The notes beneath the pieces are model-generated. The model made no database searches and was not told the DNA's origin. It saw only the letters and a program-made list of their open reading frames with translations. A program made the translations under genes and the position numbers. Positions 1-7,728 of a DNA stretch of 64,000 nt are shown one piece after another. This stretch comes from Holophagae bacterium (GTDB taxonomy: Bacteria; Acidobacteriota; Holophagae; Acanthopleuribacterales; Acanthopleuribacteraceae). Numbering within the stretch: position 1 is the first letter of the stretch; every line of letters begins with the position of its first letter. Where the stretch lies: contig JAJCXM010000022.1 of the NCBI GenBank assembly GCA_029263455.1, forward strand, positions 310,001 to 374,000, read 5' to 3'.

Positions 1-553
1 TCTGATCGGATTCTATTCAAACGCGCCAAGTATGGTCGGCGGCAGCACCAAAGAGGCATTGGCTTGGTGTGACAAGTTATTTGCTGTCGATGAAGTTTCG
101 GGTCGTTTGGCTCGGGCAAACGTTTATGTCACCAAGAATGATGAACCTATGTGGCGTGAACAATTTGAACATTTACTGGCACATGAGCCAAACGGCGATG
201 TCTATTACGGATATGGTATGGCTCTGACTTCAATTGATAAACATGGAGAAGCCATCAAGGTTTTTGACCAAGGTGCACGACTCAATCATGTGCCATCGCT
301 ATATCAATCTGCGCGATCACGGCTACTCGCTGAGGTGGAATTTGAACAGGCGGTGACTCTTTTTGACCAGTTCCTAAATACCACATCCGCTGGGAACCCA
401 TACCGTTCGGGCGCCTTCTGGCGAAAAGGACAGGCATTGGCAGCCCTGCAACGATACGAGGAAGCACGCCAGTGTTACCAGGATTCTCTCGCCTTGGATA
501 ACGATGATCGGGTCAAAAAAGATCTTGATCGCCTACCCTCAGGAGGTAACTGA
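1..553 (+). CDS. TPR-repeat protein, 5' end outside the window
   Basis: The reading frame is open from the first bases of the window, with no stop before the ATG at position 32, so the true start most likely lies upstream and this is the C-terminal part of a longer protein. The visible part carries helical repeats of TPR type: a YYGYGMALTSIDKHGEAIKVFDQGARL-like unit in the middle and a last unit with GQALAALQRYEEARQCYQDSLALD near the end. TPR proteins are protein-protein interaction scaffolds; no catalytic domain is visible. The stop codon overlaps the start of the next gene by one base, so the two are probably co-transcribed and translationally coupled. Precise function unknown. Confidence 0.7.
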   Translation, partial: LIGFYSNAPSMVGGSTKEALAWCDKLFAVDEVSGRLARANVYVTKNDEPMWREQFEHLLAHEPNGDVYYGYGMALTSIDKHGEAIKVFDQGARLNHVPSLYQSARSRLLAEVEFEQAVTLFDQFLNTTSAGNPYRSGAFWRKGQALAALQRYEEARQCYQDSLALDNDDRVKKDLDRLPSGGN

Positions 554-1644
554 TGATCTTCTTATGCCTGTGGTTATTACAGGGCGCATCGTTTCAAATG
601 GACTGGCAGATTAACGATGAACAAAAAGAGGAATGGGCCATGTTCGGCCCAAACCTCGAGCTGGCTATCTCCCCGAGTAATCAGCTATTCATTTTGGACT
701 GCCTCAATAAACGTATCGTCGTTCTGGAGTTAGATGGGACTTATGTGCGAGAGTTTGGGCAGCCAGGACAGGGACCAGGTGAGTTTCAGGCGCCGGCAGC
801 GCTCGCGTTTAACGAAAATGGCCACTTGGTCGTCTTTGATAGCTTGCGTAGATCGGTCAGCGAATTTGATGAAAAAGGCCAATTCCTAGTTGATCAACTC
901 CTGCCACAGGGTATTGTTTCTGTGTTTCAACCCAGCTTTAGTCAGCAAGGTCTGTTGTTAATGAGTACCGTGCGGCTCAATGCCGAATTCAAACAGTCCT
1001 ACAGCTTGGATATCTACGACAAGTCGCTTGCCATTAAGCAGACCATTTACGAACTGCAGTGTCCAAGTACAGATTGGTCGCGTATGGGTCAACCGGGCTT
1101 TTTTGTGGATTACCTAAAGAGTCAATTCGAATCCGTAAGCGCTGGCGTGCCTGTTGGCTTGGTGTTGGGCTCCTCTTGGTTGGCTATTACTCCGGCAGCC
1201 CAAAAAGGGTTCGTTTTTTCAGGTAATCCTGAGCAGGGCAGGGAACTAAGTTGGCAACATCAACCCGTTCGCTTTGGTGATGACCAGAAGTCACTTCGAT
1301 GTCGTGAATTGGCGCAAAAAATAGCAGCAAATTCGCCTTTTGGTAACCAAGTGACTGAGTCTGTGATCCGCCAGGCTATTGAGCAATCTGAGGTACCTGC
1401 CTTTGTTGTCCCTATTGCAGAACTGTTTCCTGCAGGCGACGGCTTTGGTTTTCTTGTGGTTGAGCAGGACAAAAGCCACCCGTATTCGCTGAGGCTTTTC
1501 GATGCACAAGGCACCGAAATTCAGGGAGGTTCCTATGCCGGACCAACCGAAGCGTTAGTGGCCCAACCGGGACGGTTGTTCGCCGCCGGATTTGACGAGC
1601 AGGATCGAATGTCCATCGTTGGCTATTCCATTCATGACAAGTAG
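553..1644 (+). CDS. Exported six-bladed beta-propeller (NHL/TolB-like) protein
   Basis: 363 aa. The ATG at 553 is preceded by a perfect AGGAGG at 541-546. The first about 15 residues are hydrophobic (IFLCLWLLQGASF), consistent with a signal peptide. The body has propeller-blade signatures: NQLFILDCLNKRIVVLELDG, then GQPGQGPGEFQAPAALAF with NGHLVVFDSLRRSVSEFDEKG, which are typical of the 6-bladed propeller family found in large numbers in Acidobacteriota-like and Bacteroidota genomes. These proteins act in the periplasm or at the surface, but the ligand is unknown. It lies between the TPR gene and a LytS-type sensor kinase (9 nt downstream), so it could deliver a signal to the kinase, but that is inference. 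Confidence 0.65.
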   Translation: MIFLCLWLLQGASFQMDWQINDEQKEEWAMFGPNLELAISPSNQLFILDCLNKRIVVLELDGTYVREFGQPGQGPGEFQAPAALAFNENGHLVVFDSLRRSVSEFDEKGQFLVDQLLPQGIVSVFQPSFSQQGLLLMSTVRLNAEFKQSYSLDIYDKSLAIKQTIYELQCPSTDWSRMGQPGFFVDYLKSQFESVSAGVPVGLVLGSSWLAITPAAQKGFVFSGNPEQGRELSWQHQPVRFGDDQKSLRCRELAQKIAANSPFGNQVTESVIRQAIEQSEVPAFVVPIAELFPAGDGFGFLVVEQDKSHPYSLRLFDAQGTEIQGGSYAGPTEALVAQPGRLFAAGFDEQDRMSIVGYSIHDK

Positions 1645-1653
1645 ACTAGGGAC

Positions 1654-2760
1654 ATGAGCTGGCAGCCAATGCGTTTCACTGACTTCTTAAAGTCAAAGGC
1701 TCTGTGGTCGAGTGCACGGCATGCCATGATATGGGGGGTTCTCATCTCCCCTTTTATGGCGTTTTTGCTGAATGGTGGCCTAGAGAATCCGGGCAAAATC
1801 TTTTCGTATTGGGGACGTAATTTTGCGACTGTAATCTGGGCCACACCATTAATAGGACTTGTGTGGGCTAGTAGCCTTAATTTCGCTTCTGCGTTGCTTC
1901 GATATTATTTGATTCCAAGAATACCCCTCGGTTGGGGGCCCCTGAGAGTTGGCCCTTTCTGCACGGTTGTTGGTGCCGCTGTGGGCATTTCGGCCATGTG
2001 GTTTGTGATTATTTTTTGTGACAATGTGTTGGGTATGCCAACTGTGCGTCCAGATTCGGAATGGACCGTTTCTGGAATCGCGGGTATGTTGGGTATCGTA
2101 TTTGCTCATATGTTTTTTGCCTTTCACTTGAACGAAGTGAGGATGCACGAGGCAATGGACCGTCAAAAGGAACTGGAGAGTCAGCGACTACAGGGCGAAT
2201 TGATGAACATGAACATGCGTATTCGCCCTCATTTCTTCTTTAACGCCCTTAACACCCTTTCTTCATTAATGGAGCAAGACTCAAACAGAGCACAGGATTT
2301 CTTACTAGACCTTTCTGATCTGTTCAGGAAGAGTTTTCGACATGGGTCGGATGGGCACTTGTGTCCGTGGAAAGATGAATACGAACTGATCGAACACTAC
2401 CTGCTATTGGAGTCGTCGCGTTTTGGTGAACGATTAAAGTGGAATCTCGATGTCGATGCTGAAGACGACGCGCCGTTTCCTGCCTTTTTTTTACAACCCC
2501 TTGTTGAAAATGCGGTCCATCACGGATTGAGTCGCTTGAAGGGTCCGGGAACGTTAGAACTTAAGGGTCAGTTCAAAGATAGTCGTTGGCAATTGAATTT
2601 GACGAATAGCGTATCGGAATGCATCCCTTTCCAAATGAAAGAGGGTCATGCGCTCTCAGTGCTTAATGCGCGAGCTCAGTTACTCAATGGAGAATTGAAG
2701 GCCACCTGCGAGAACGGTGAATTTAGCGTTAAAGTCACGCTGCAAATCGATGCCTTATAG
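1654..2760 (+). CDS. LytS/YehU-type membrane sensor histidine kinase
   Basis: 368 aa. The N-terminal half has about four membrane segments (roughly residues 23-41, 50-80, 98-125 and 140-156), followed by a short coiled coil and the His_kinase domain. The phospho-acceptor motif is RPHFFFNALNTLSSL (about residues 191-205), and the ATP-binding N-box is LQPLVENAVHHGL. The protein ends with a short ATPase tail, as in the LytS/AlgZ/YehU class, which phosphorylate LytTR-type response regulators. No LytTR regulator is adjacent, so the partner must lie upstream of the window or elsewhere. The start ATG at 1654 follows an AGGGA-like site. It is probably in one operon with the propeller and TPR genes. 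Confidence 0.85.
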   Translation: MSWQPMRFTDFLKSKALWSSARHAMIWGVLISPFMAFLLNGGLENPGKIFSYWGRNFATVIWATPLIGLVWASSLNFASALLRYYLIPRIPLGWGPLRVGPFCTVVGAAVGISAMWFVIIFCDNVLGMPTVRPDSEWTVSGIAGMLGIVFAHMFFAFHLNEVRMHEAMDRQKELESQRLQGELMNMNMRIRPHFFFNALNTLSSLMEQDSNRAQDFLLDLSDLFRKSFRHGSDGHLCPWKDEYELIEHYLLLESSRFGERLKWNLDVDAEDDAPFPAFFLQPLVENAVHHGLSRLKGPGTLELKGQFKDSRWQLNLTNSVSECIPFQMKEGHALSVLNARAQLLNGELKATCENGEFSVKVTLQIDAL

Positions 2761-2809
2761 ACCAACTTTAGATTTGGTATGATGAGAACCACAACGTGCA
2801 GGAGAAAAC

Positions 2810-5800
2810 TTGTTGCGCTTGTGTTCGCTCGACGTTCGCGCTCCTTTGATGCACAAATGTTTGCTAATTGGGTTCAGCCTATGTTTGTGGTGCCCAACTT
2901 ATGCCCAAGATGAATCGATTCGCTTCCAGCGGCTGAGCCTCAACCATGGTTTGTCTCAGACGACCGTAAATGACATAGCCCAGAGCGAACAAGGCTATAT
3001 TTGGATAGCCACTCAAGATGGCCTTAACCGATATGACGGTTATGACTTCAAGGTTTACAGTTATGAAGCCGATCGCCTAACTAGCCTGTCGGATAATCAT
3101 GTCCAAGTTATTTTGTCTGACCCATCAGGTGACTTGTGGCTTGGCACACCCAATGGTGGATTGAATCGCTATATAGCTAGAATTGATGCGTTTGAAAGAA
3201 TAGATTTAGGCGATATATGCAAAGACATCAGAGGGCTGGCTTTCGACAAGAACGGCCATTTGTGGATTTCAAGTTATGGTTCGGGTTTGCTTAGTTACGA
3301 TCCTGATACAAAACGAAGCCGTCAAATTATGTACCGTGACCCGGGTTGGGGAACGGATCGACTTGGCGAATTGATATTCGACAGGGAAGGCCAGTTATGG
3401 GTGGCGACTCAAGGGGGCGGAGTATGTCGTTTCGATCCCAAATCTGGTCAGATCGTCAAAATGATGCATCGGCAAGATGATACCTCTAGTTTGTCGTCTG
3501 GTGAAGTTATGGCCCTGTTAGAGGATGATCAAGGCCGTATATGGATTGGATGCCATGGTGGGGGTTTAAACCTGTGGCAACCAAAGTCAGGGTCATTTCA
3601 ACATTTCAGCTTTGATGCAAACCGTACAAATAGTCTTGCGGGCAACGATGTAAATGACATTTTCCAAGATTCCGAAGGCTGGATTTGGGTCAGCACGCGA
3701 ACGGGACTTAGTAGAACAAAATCGCTGGAAGACGGATTTTTGCGTTACGAACATGACCCAACCGACGATTACAGCCTACCCCATGACATCATATCCGTAC
3801 TTAGCGAAGACCGAACAGGTTCGCTGTGGGTGGGAACGCTAGGCGCGGGGGTGGCAAAATGGAATCGCAACACCACAGGTTTTCGACACTATCGCTATAT
3901 AGCCGGACATGATCAATCACTTAGTTCGAATTCGGTTTGGTCGATAAGACAAGACAAGATTGGCGATCTATGGGTCGGCACCTCGAGAGGATTGAATTGG
4001 CTCGATCAACGGACGGGCAAATTCATGTCATTTCGACACGATCCTGAAAAGCCCGACTCCATTTCCAGTGACATAGTGCGAGCCGTCTACGTGACCTCCG
4101 ACAGCCGTGTATGGGCAGGGTCCGACGGCTCAGGTGTTTCAATCCTTAATCTCGACAGAAAGAGTTTTTCGCGCCTCAAGCATCAATCTGGCGACGATAG
4201 CTCTCTTCCTAATGATGCCATTCGCTGTTTTCTGGAAACAAATAATGGGCAGTTTTGGGTGGGCACCTATGGGGGAGGACTTTGCCTTTTCGACCCAGTA
4301 ACCGAAGAATTCGAGACATTCTGCGTTCGCAGTGATGAGCCAGACAGTATTAGCGATGACCGCATCTATTCTTTAGTTGAATCCCAAGATGGAAAGCTAT
4401 GGGTTGGAACCCACGGCGGCGGCCTGAACCTCTTTGATCCGGTTTCAGCGCGCTCTATTCGCTACCAACATGACCCGAGCAGAGTTGATACGTTAAGTAG
4501 TAATGGTGTCTTGGGAGTGACCAAAGACAGTGTCGATCGAATTTGGGTATGTACTTCAAATGGATTGAACTTGTTTAAGCCCGACACTCACACGTTCGAT
4601 GTTTATCACAGCCGTGATGGATTGCCCAATAATGTTGTTTACGGAATATTGGAAGACGCAGAAGGATTTATGTGGATGAGCACTAATAACGGCCTCGCCC
4701 GCTTGAATCCTGCTTCCGGGGCCTTTCGGACATTTCACGAACATGACGGTTTGCAAAGTAATGAATTCAACGGCGGTGCTTACTTCAAATCCAGCGACGG
4801 AACCTTATTTTTTGGCGGTATAGCGGGATTTAATGCCTTTGACCCATTAGGCATTACTGTCAATGACTATCCACCGCAAGTGGTGATCACTGACTTGAAG
4901 TTATTCAATCGATCGGTGCGTCCAGATCCGACCTTGGACTCGTCCATACTGCATCACGCAATCGGGTACACGGACGGAATCGTTTTCGACCATCGTCAAT
5001 CCATGTTTGCTCTCGAGTTCGCTGCTTTGCATTATGCAGACCCAAAACAAAACAGATACGCTTACCGCATGGAAGGTCTGGATAACGATTGGATCGAGAC
5101 CAACAGTCAAAGACGTTTTGTTTCTTATAACCGTCTTGCACCAGGCGACTATCGATTCCACGTAATCGCCAGTAATAATGCTGGTGTCTGGAATCGTCAG
5201 GGCAAAGAATTGTCCATCCGGATCTTGCCGCCTCCTTGGCTTACTTGGTGGGCTTATCTTTTCTACCTTACCGCCTTCTTGGCCCTAGCCGTTGGCTTAC
5301 CTGCATGGCGTATTCGTAGTCTGCAAAAACAGGAGCGGCTGCTGCGGCTCTTGGTCAATGCCAGAACGAGCGATTTGTCGGAGCGGAATAAGCAATTGGA
5401 GACTTTGGACAAGACCGTTCACGCGATCAATCGAGAAACGAAACTAAGTGAATTGTTAGACACGTTACTCGAACAAAGCCTGGCTTTGATTTCCAGAGCA
5501 TGTTCAGGTTTGATCACCCTGAACACCGAAAGTGGCTACCGAGTTATGGCTACGAGGGGACAACTCGATGAAGTTGTCGGCACCTTATTAGACGAAGCGG
5601 ATTGTCTCAAGCGCTTCCTTCCTCTGCCAAGTTTGCTGGAATTGGGTGTTTACCTGTCAGAGCAGAGTCCCACCAAGACCCAAGAACTAATCCTAGCCAT
5701 CATGGATGGCGACGTTGTAAAAGGGTTTCTGGCCATGCAACATGCCGCCGAATTGCCTTTTGGCTCCGACGATGTGGACAGGCTGATGCTGTTAAGGGGT

Positions 5801-6739
5801 CACGTGGTGACCGCTATAGAAAAGTCACATCGCATCCAGCGACTTGACGATACCGCAAAAAAACTGAAACAGACCCAGCAGGAACTTATGGAAGCCGCCC
5901 ATCTGGCTGGCATGGCTGAGATCGCCGAGAATGTGCTTCACAACATCGGTAATTCACTGAATAGCATCCACGTTTCTCTTGATGTTGCTAATGATTTGGT
6001 CATTAGAGGAACCGGCCCTCAATTGATATCCAAAGTGGCTGAATTACTAGACGAGCATCGTGAACAGTTAGATGTGTTCTTGACCGCAGCACCCAAAGGA
6101 CAAAGAATCGTGGAAGCGCTACCGTCTTTGGTCCGAGAGTTGGATCAAAACATGGTGCGACTTGGGGAAGAAATCATCGCATCCAGTTTGCACGTCACTA
6201 AAATGACCGAGATTGTGAGGTCACAACATCGGTATGCTGCCGGCGATAGTTTTGTTCGCGCGATATCCATTAATGACCTTCTTGAAGATGTTCTGCATTT
6301 GGAAGAACAAAAAATTCACCAATTAAACATTCAAATCATTCGTGAATTTAATCCCGTACCTCATCTCAACTTGTCCAAAACCAAATTGATCCAGGTCGTA
6401 ATTAACTTAGTTAATAACGCCTGTGAAGCCCTATCTGAAGTAACCGATCGTGAGCGGCGCATCATCGTAAGCACAAAGCTCGCCGATGAATGTTACGTGC
6501 GCATCGACGTGGCCGATAATGGACCCGGCGTGGCCAATGAACTTTGGTCGCGCGTATTTTCGCCAGGTTACTCAAGCAAATCACGACATCGGGGCATGGG
6601 GCTTCATTATTGTGCTACGTGTATCTCTGATATGCGTGGCCGAATCTTGCTTCGACCGCCAGAATCTGGTCAAGGCGTCATCTTCTCATTCTTCTTACCC
6701 ATCCAATCCGATCCGGCATTATCCGGTAACCCGACATAA
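2810..6739 (+). CDS. Double seven-bladed propeller sensor histidine kinase (HTCS-like without receiver)
   Basis: 1309 aa. A TTG start is preceded by GGAG at 2801-2804. Domains in order: signal peptide (to about residue 33); fourteen two-component-regulator propeller units with W-[IVLA]-[GASC]-T-x-x-G-[GL] signatures (about 35-690), enough for two seven-bladed propellers; a Y_Y_Y domain (about 700-820, ending RLAPGDYRFHVIASNNAG); one membrane helix; a GAF-like segment (about 880-1020); a dimerisation motif AHLAGMAEIAENVLHNIGN with the likely phospho-His in LHN; and an ATPase domain with NNACEAL and VADNGPGV. Proteins of this class sense extracellular polymers or their breakdown products. Unlike classical HTCS proteins it lacks a receiver and HTH, so an external response regulator is needed. 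The only other sensor nearby is the LytS-type kinase just upstream. Confidence 0.9.
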   Translation: MLRLCSLDVRAPLMHKCLLIGFSLCLWCPTYAQDESIRFQRLSLNHGLSQTTVNDIAQSEQGYIWIATQDGLNRYDGYDFKVYSYEADRLTSLSDNHVQVILSDPSGDLWLGTPNGGLNRYIARIDAFERIDLGDICKDIRGLAFDKNGHLWISSYGSGLLSYDPDTKRSRQIMYRDPGWGTDRLGELIFDREGQLWVATQGGGVCRFDPKSGQIVKMMHRQDDTSSLSSGEVMALLEDDQGRIWIGCHGGGLNLWQPKSGSFQHFSFDANRTNSLAGNDVNDIFQDSEGWIWVSTRTGLSRTKSLEDGFLRYEHDPTDDYSLPHDIISVLSEDRTGSLWVGTLGAGVAKWNRNTTGFRHYRYIAGHDQSLSSNSVWSIRQDKIGDLWVGTSRGLNWLDQRTGKFMSFRHDPEKPDSISSDIVRAVYVTSDSRVWAGSDGSGVSILNLDRKSFSRLKHQSGDDSSLPNDAIRCFLETNNGQFWVGTYGGGLCLFDPVTEEFETFCVRSDEPDSISDDRIYSLVESQDGKLWVGTHGGGLNLFDPVSARSIRYQHDPSRVDTLSSNGVLGVTKDSVDRIWVCTSNGLNLFKPDTHTFDVYHSRDGLPNNVVYGILEDAEGFMWMSTNNGLARLNPASGAFRTFHEHDGLQSNEFNGGAYFKSSDGTLFFGGIAGFNAFDPLGITVNDYPPQVVITDLKLFNRSVRPDPTLDSSILHHAIGYTDGIVFDHRQSMFALEFAALHYADPKQNRYAYRMEGLDNDWIETNSQRRFVSYNRLAPGDYRFHVIASNNAGVWNRQGKELSIRILPPPWLTWWAYLFYLTAFLALAVGLPAWRIRSLQKQERLLRLLVNARTSDLSERNKQLETLDKTVHAINRETKLSELLDTLLEQSLALISRACSGLITLNTESGYRVMATRGQLDEVVGTLLDEADCLKRFLPLPSLLELGVYLSEQSPTKTQELILAIMDGDVVKGFLAMQHAAELPFGSDDVDRLMLLRGHVVTAIEKSHRIQRLDDTAKKLKQTQQELMEAAHLAGMAEIAENVLHNIGNSLNSIHVSLDVANDLVIRGTGPQLISKVAELLDEHREQLDVFLTAAPKGQRIVEALPSLVRELDQNMVRLGEEIIASSLHVTKMTEIVRSQHRYAAGDSFVRAISINDLLEDVLHLEEQKIHQLNIQIIREFNPVPHLNLSKTKLIQVVINLVNNACEALSEVTDRERRIIVSTKLADECYVRIDVADNGPGVANELWSRVFSPGYSSKSRHRGMGLHYCATCISDMRGRILLRPPESGQGVIFSFFLPIQSDPALSGNPT

Positions 6740-6755
6740 AATTCGTCGAATTCAC

Positions 6756-6785
6756 TTGACATGCAACCATATGGTTGCCTATATT
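6756..6785 (+). promoter_or_regulatory. Sigma70-like promoter with a palindromic operator in its spacer
   Basis: TTGACA at 6756-6761 and TATATT at 6780-6785 are separated by 18 bp. The spacer contains the perfect 16-bp palindrome GCAACCATATGGTTGC at 6763-6778. The ATG of the ArsR-SRPBCC gene is at 6792, only six bases after the -10 element, so the transcript is predicted to be leaderless or nearly so. A dimeric ArsR-type repressor bound to this site would cover the promoter, which fits autorepression (inference). A half-site GCAACCATA recurs at 7637-7645. Confidence 0.7.
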
Positions 6786-6791
6786 GTTTTT

Positions 6792-7556
6792 ATGGAACAT
6801 GTGTTCAAAGCGATGGCAGACGAGAGTCGCCGATTTTTGCTGGATGAGTTGTTTAGAAAAGACGGACAAACTCTTCAGCAGCTCAGTGTACATCTGAGAA
6901 TGAGCCGGCAAGCCGTTTCAAAACACCTGAGAATACTTCAAGACGCTCAACTTGTCAGTATTGCCTGGCATGGAAGGGAAAAGTTTCACTACTTGAATCC
7001 GATTCCTATCCGAGAGGTCATGGATCGTTGGATCGCCAAATACAACAGGCCATTGTTAGAGAAGATGTTCCAAATTAAGAATGGGTTGGAAAACCCAAAA
7101 AGGGAGCAGCAAATGGAACCACCGGTACACGTCTATGAAATCTATATCAAAACAGAGCCACAGTCGTTGTGGCATGCGTTAACCACTCCTGAGTTCACGC
7201 GCCAATACTTCCACTCAACCTTAATTGAATCGGATTGGCAAGTAGGGTCGCCGGTTGTTTATCGAATGGACGATGGCACAGTGGCAGTGGATGGTGTGGT
7301 ATTGGAATCCAAACCGTATGAACGTCTATCGTTTAGCTGGCATGTGCACTACAGTCCAGAATTGGAAAGTGAAGGCGCGACGAGGGTCGTTTTTGAGATC
7401 GAACAAATAAACGACACCTGCCGATTAAAGCTCACCCATGATCAATTTATCGAAGCAAGCGCCTTGTATGACCAAGTCAGCAAAGGCTGGACAGCGATCA
7501 TGAGCAGTTTGAAATCCTTGCTGGAAACAGGTTGCGCACTGGCCGTATCGAATTAA
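6792..7556 (+). CDS. ArsR-family HTH regulator fused to an SRPBCC (AHSA1-like) domain
   Basis: 254 aa from the ATG at 6792. The frame stays open upstream, but the promoter (-10 at 6780-6785) excludes earlier starts. Residues 1-90 form an ArsR winged helix: FKAMADESRRFLLDEL, then the recognition helix region SRQAVSKHLRILQDAQLV and the wing HGREKFHYL. Residues about 110-250 form an AHSA1/START-like SRPBCC domain (YEIYIKTEPQSLWHALTTPEF ... ESKPYERLSFSWHV). In this known fusion type the SRPBCC pocket probably binds a small hydrophobic ligand that controls DNA binding; the ligand is unknown. No metal-binding Cys motif typical of ArsR/SmtB is seen. The gene probably represses itself through the upstream palindrome. 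Confidence 0.88.
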   Translation: MEHVFKAMADESRRFLLDELFRKDGQTLQQLSVHLRMSRQAVSKHLRILQDAQLVSIAWHGREKFHYLNPIPIREVMDRWIAKYNRPLLEKMFQIKNGLENPKREQQMEPPVHVYEIYIKTEPQSLWHALTTPEFTRQYFHSTLIESDWQVGSPVVYRMDDGTVAVDGVVLESKPYERLSFSWHVHYSPELESEGATRVVFEIEQINDTCRLKLTHDQFIEASALYDQVSKGWTAIMSSLKSLLETGCALAVSN

Positions 7557-7728
7557 TTTAGCCAATGATATGGTGCGAGACGTCATGTTGTTTTGTGGAG
7601 GCCTCCCAATGACCGACGCTTGGTGTCATCAAAATCGCAACCATACGACTGTATTCGCGTAAGATTTCTTGGAATTGTTTCCAGTAGGGCATAAGTGCGC
7701 CCGCTTTAATTACGAGGAGGGTTGTGCC

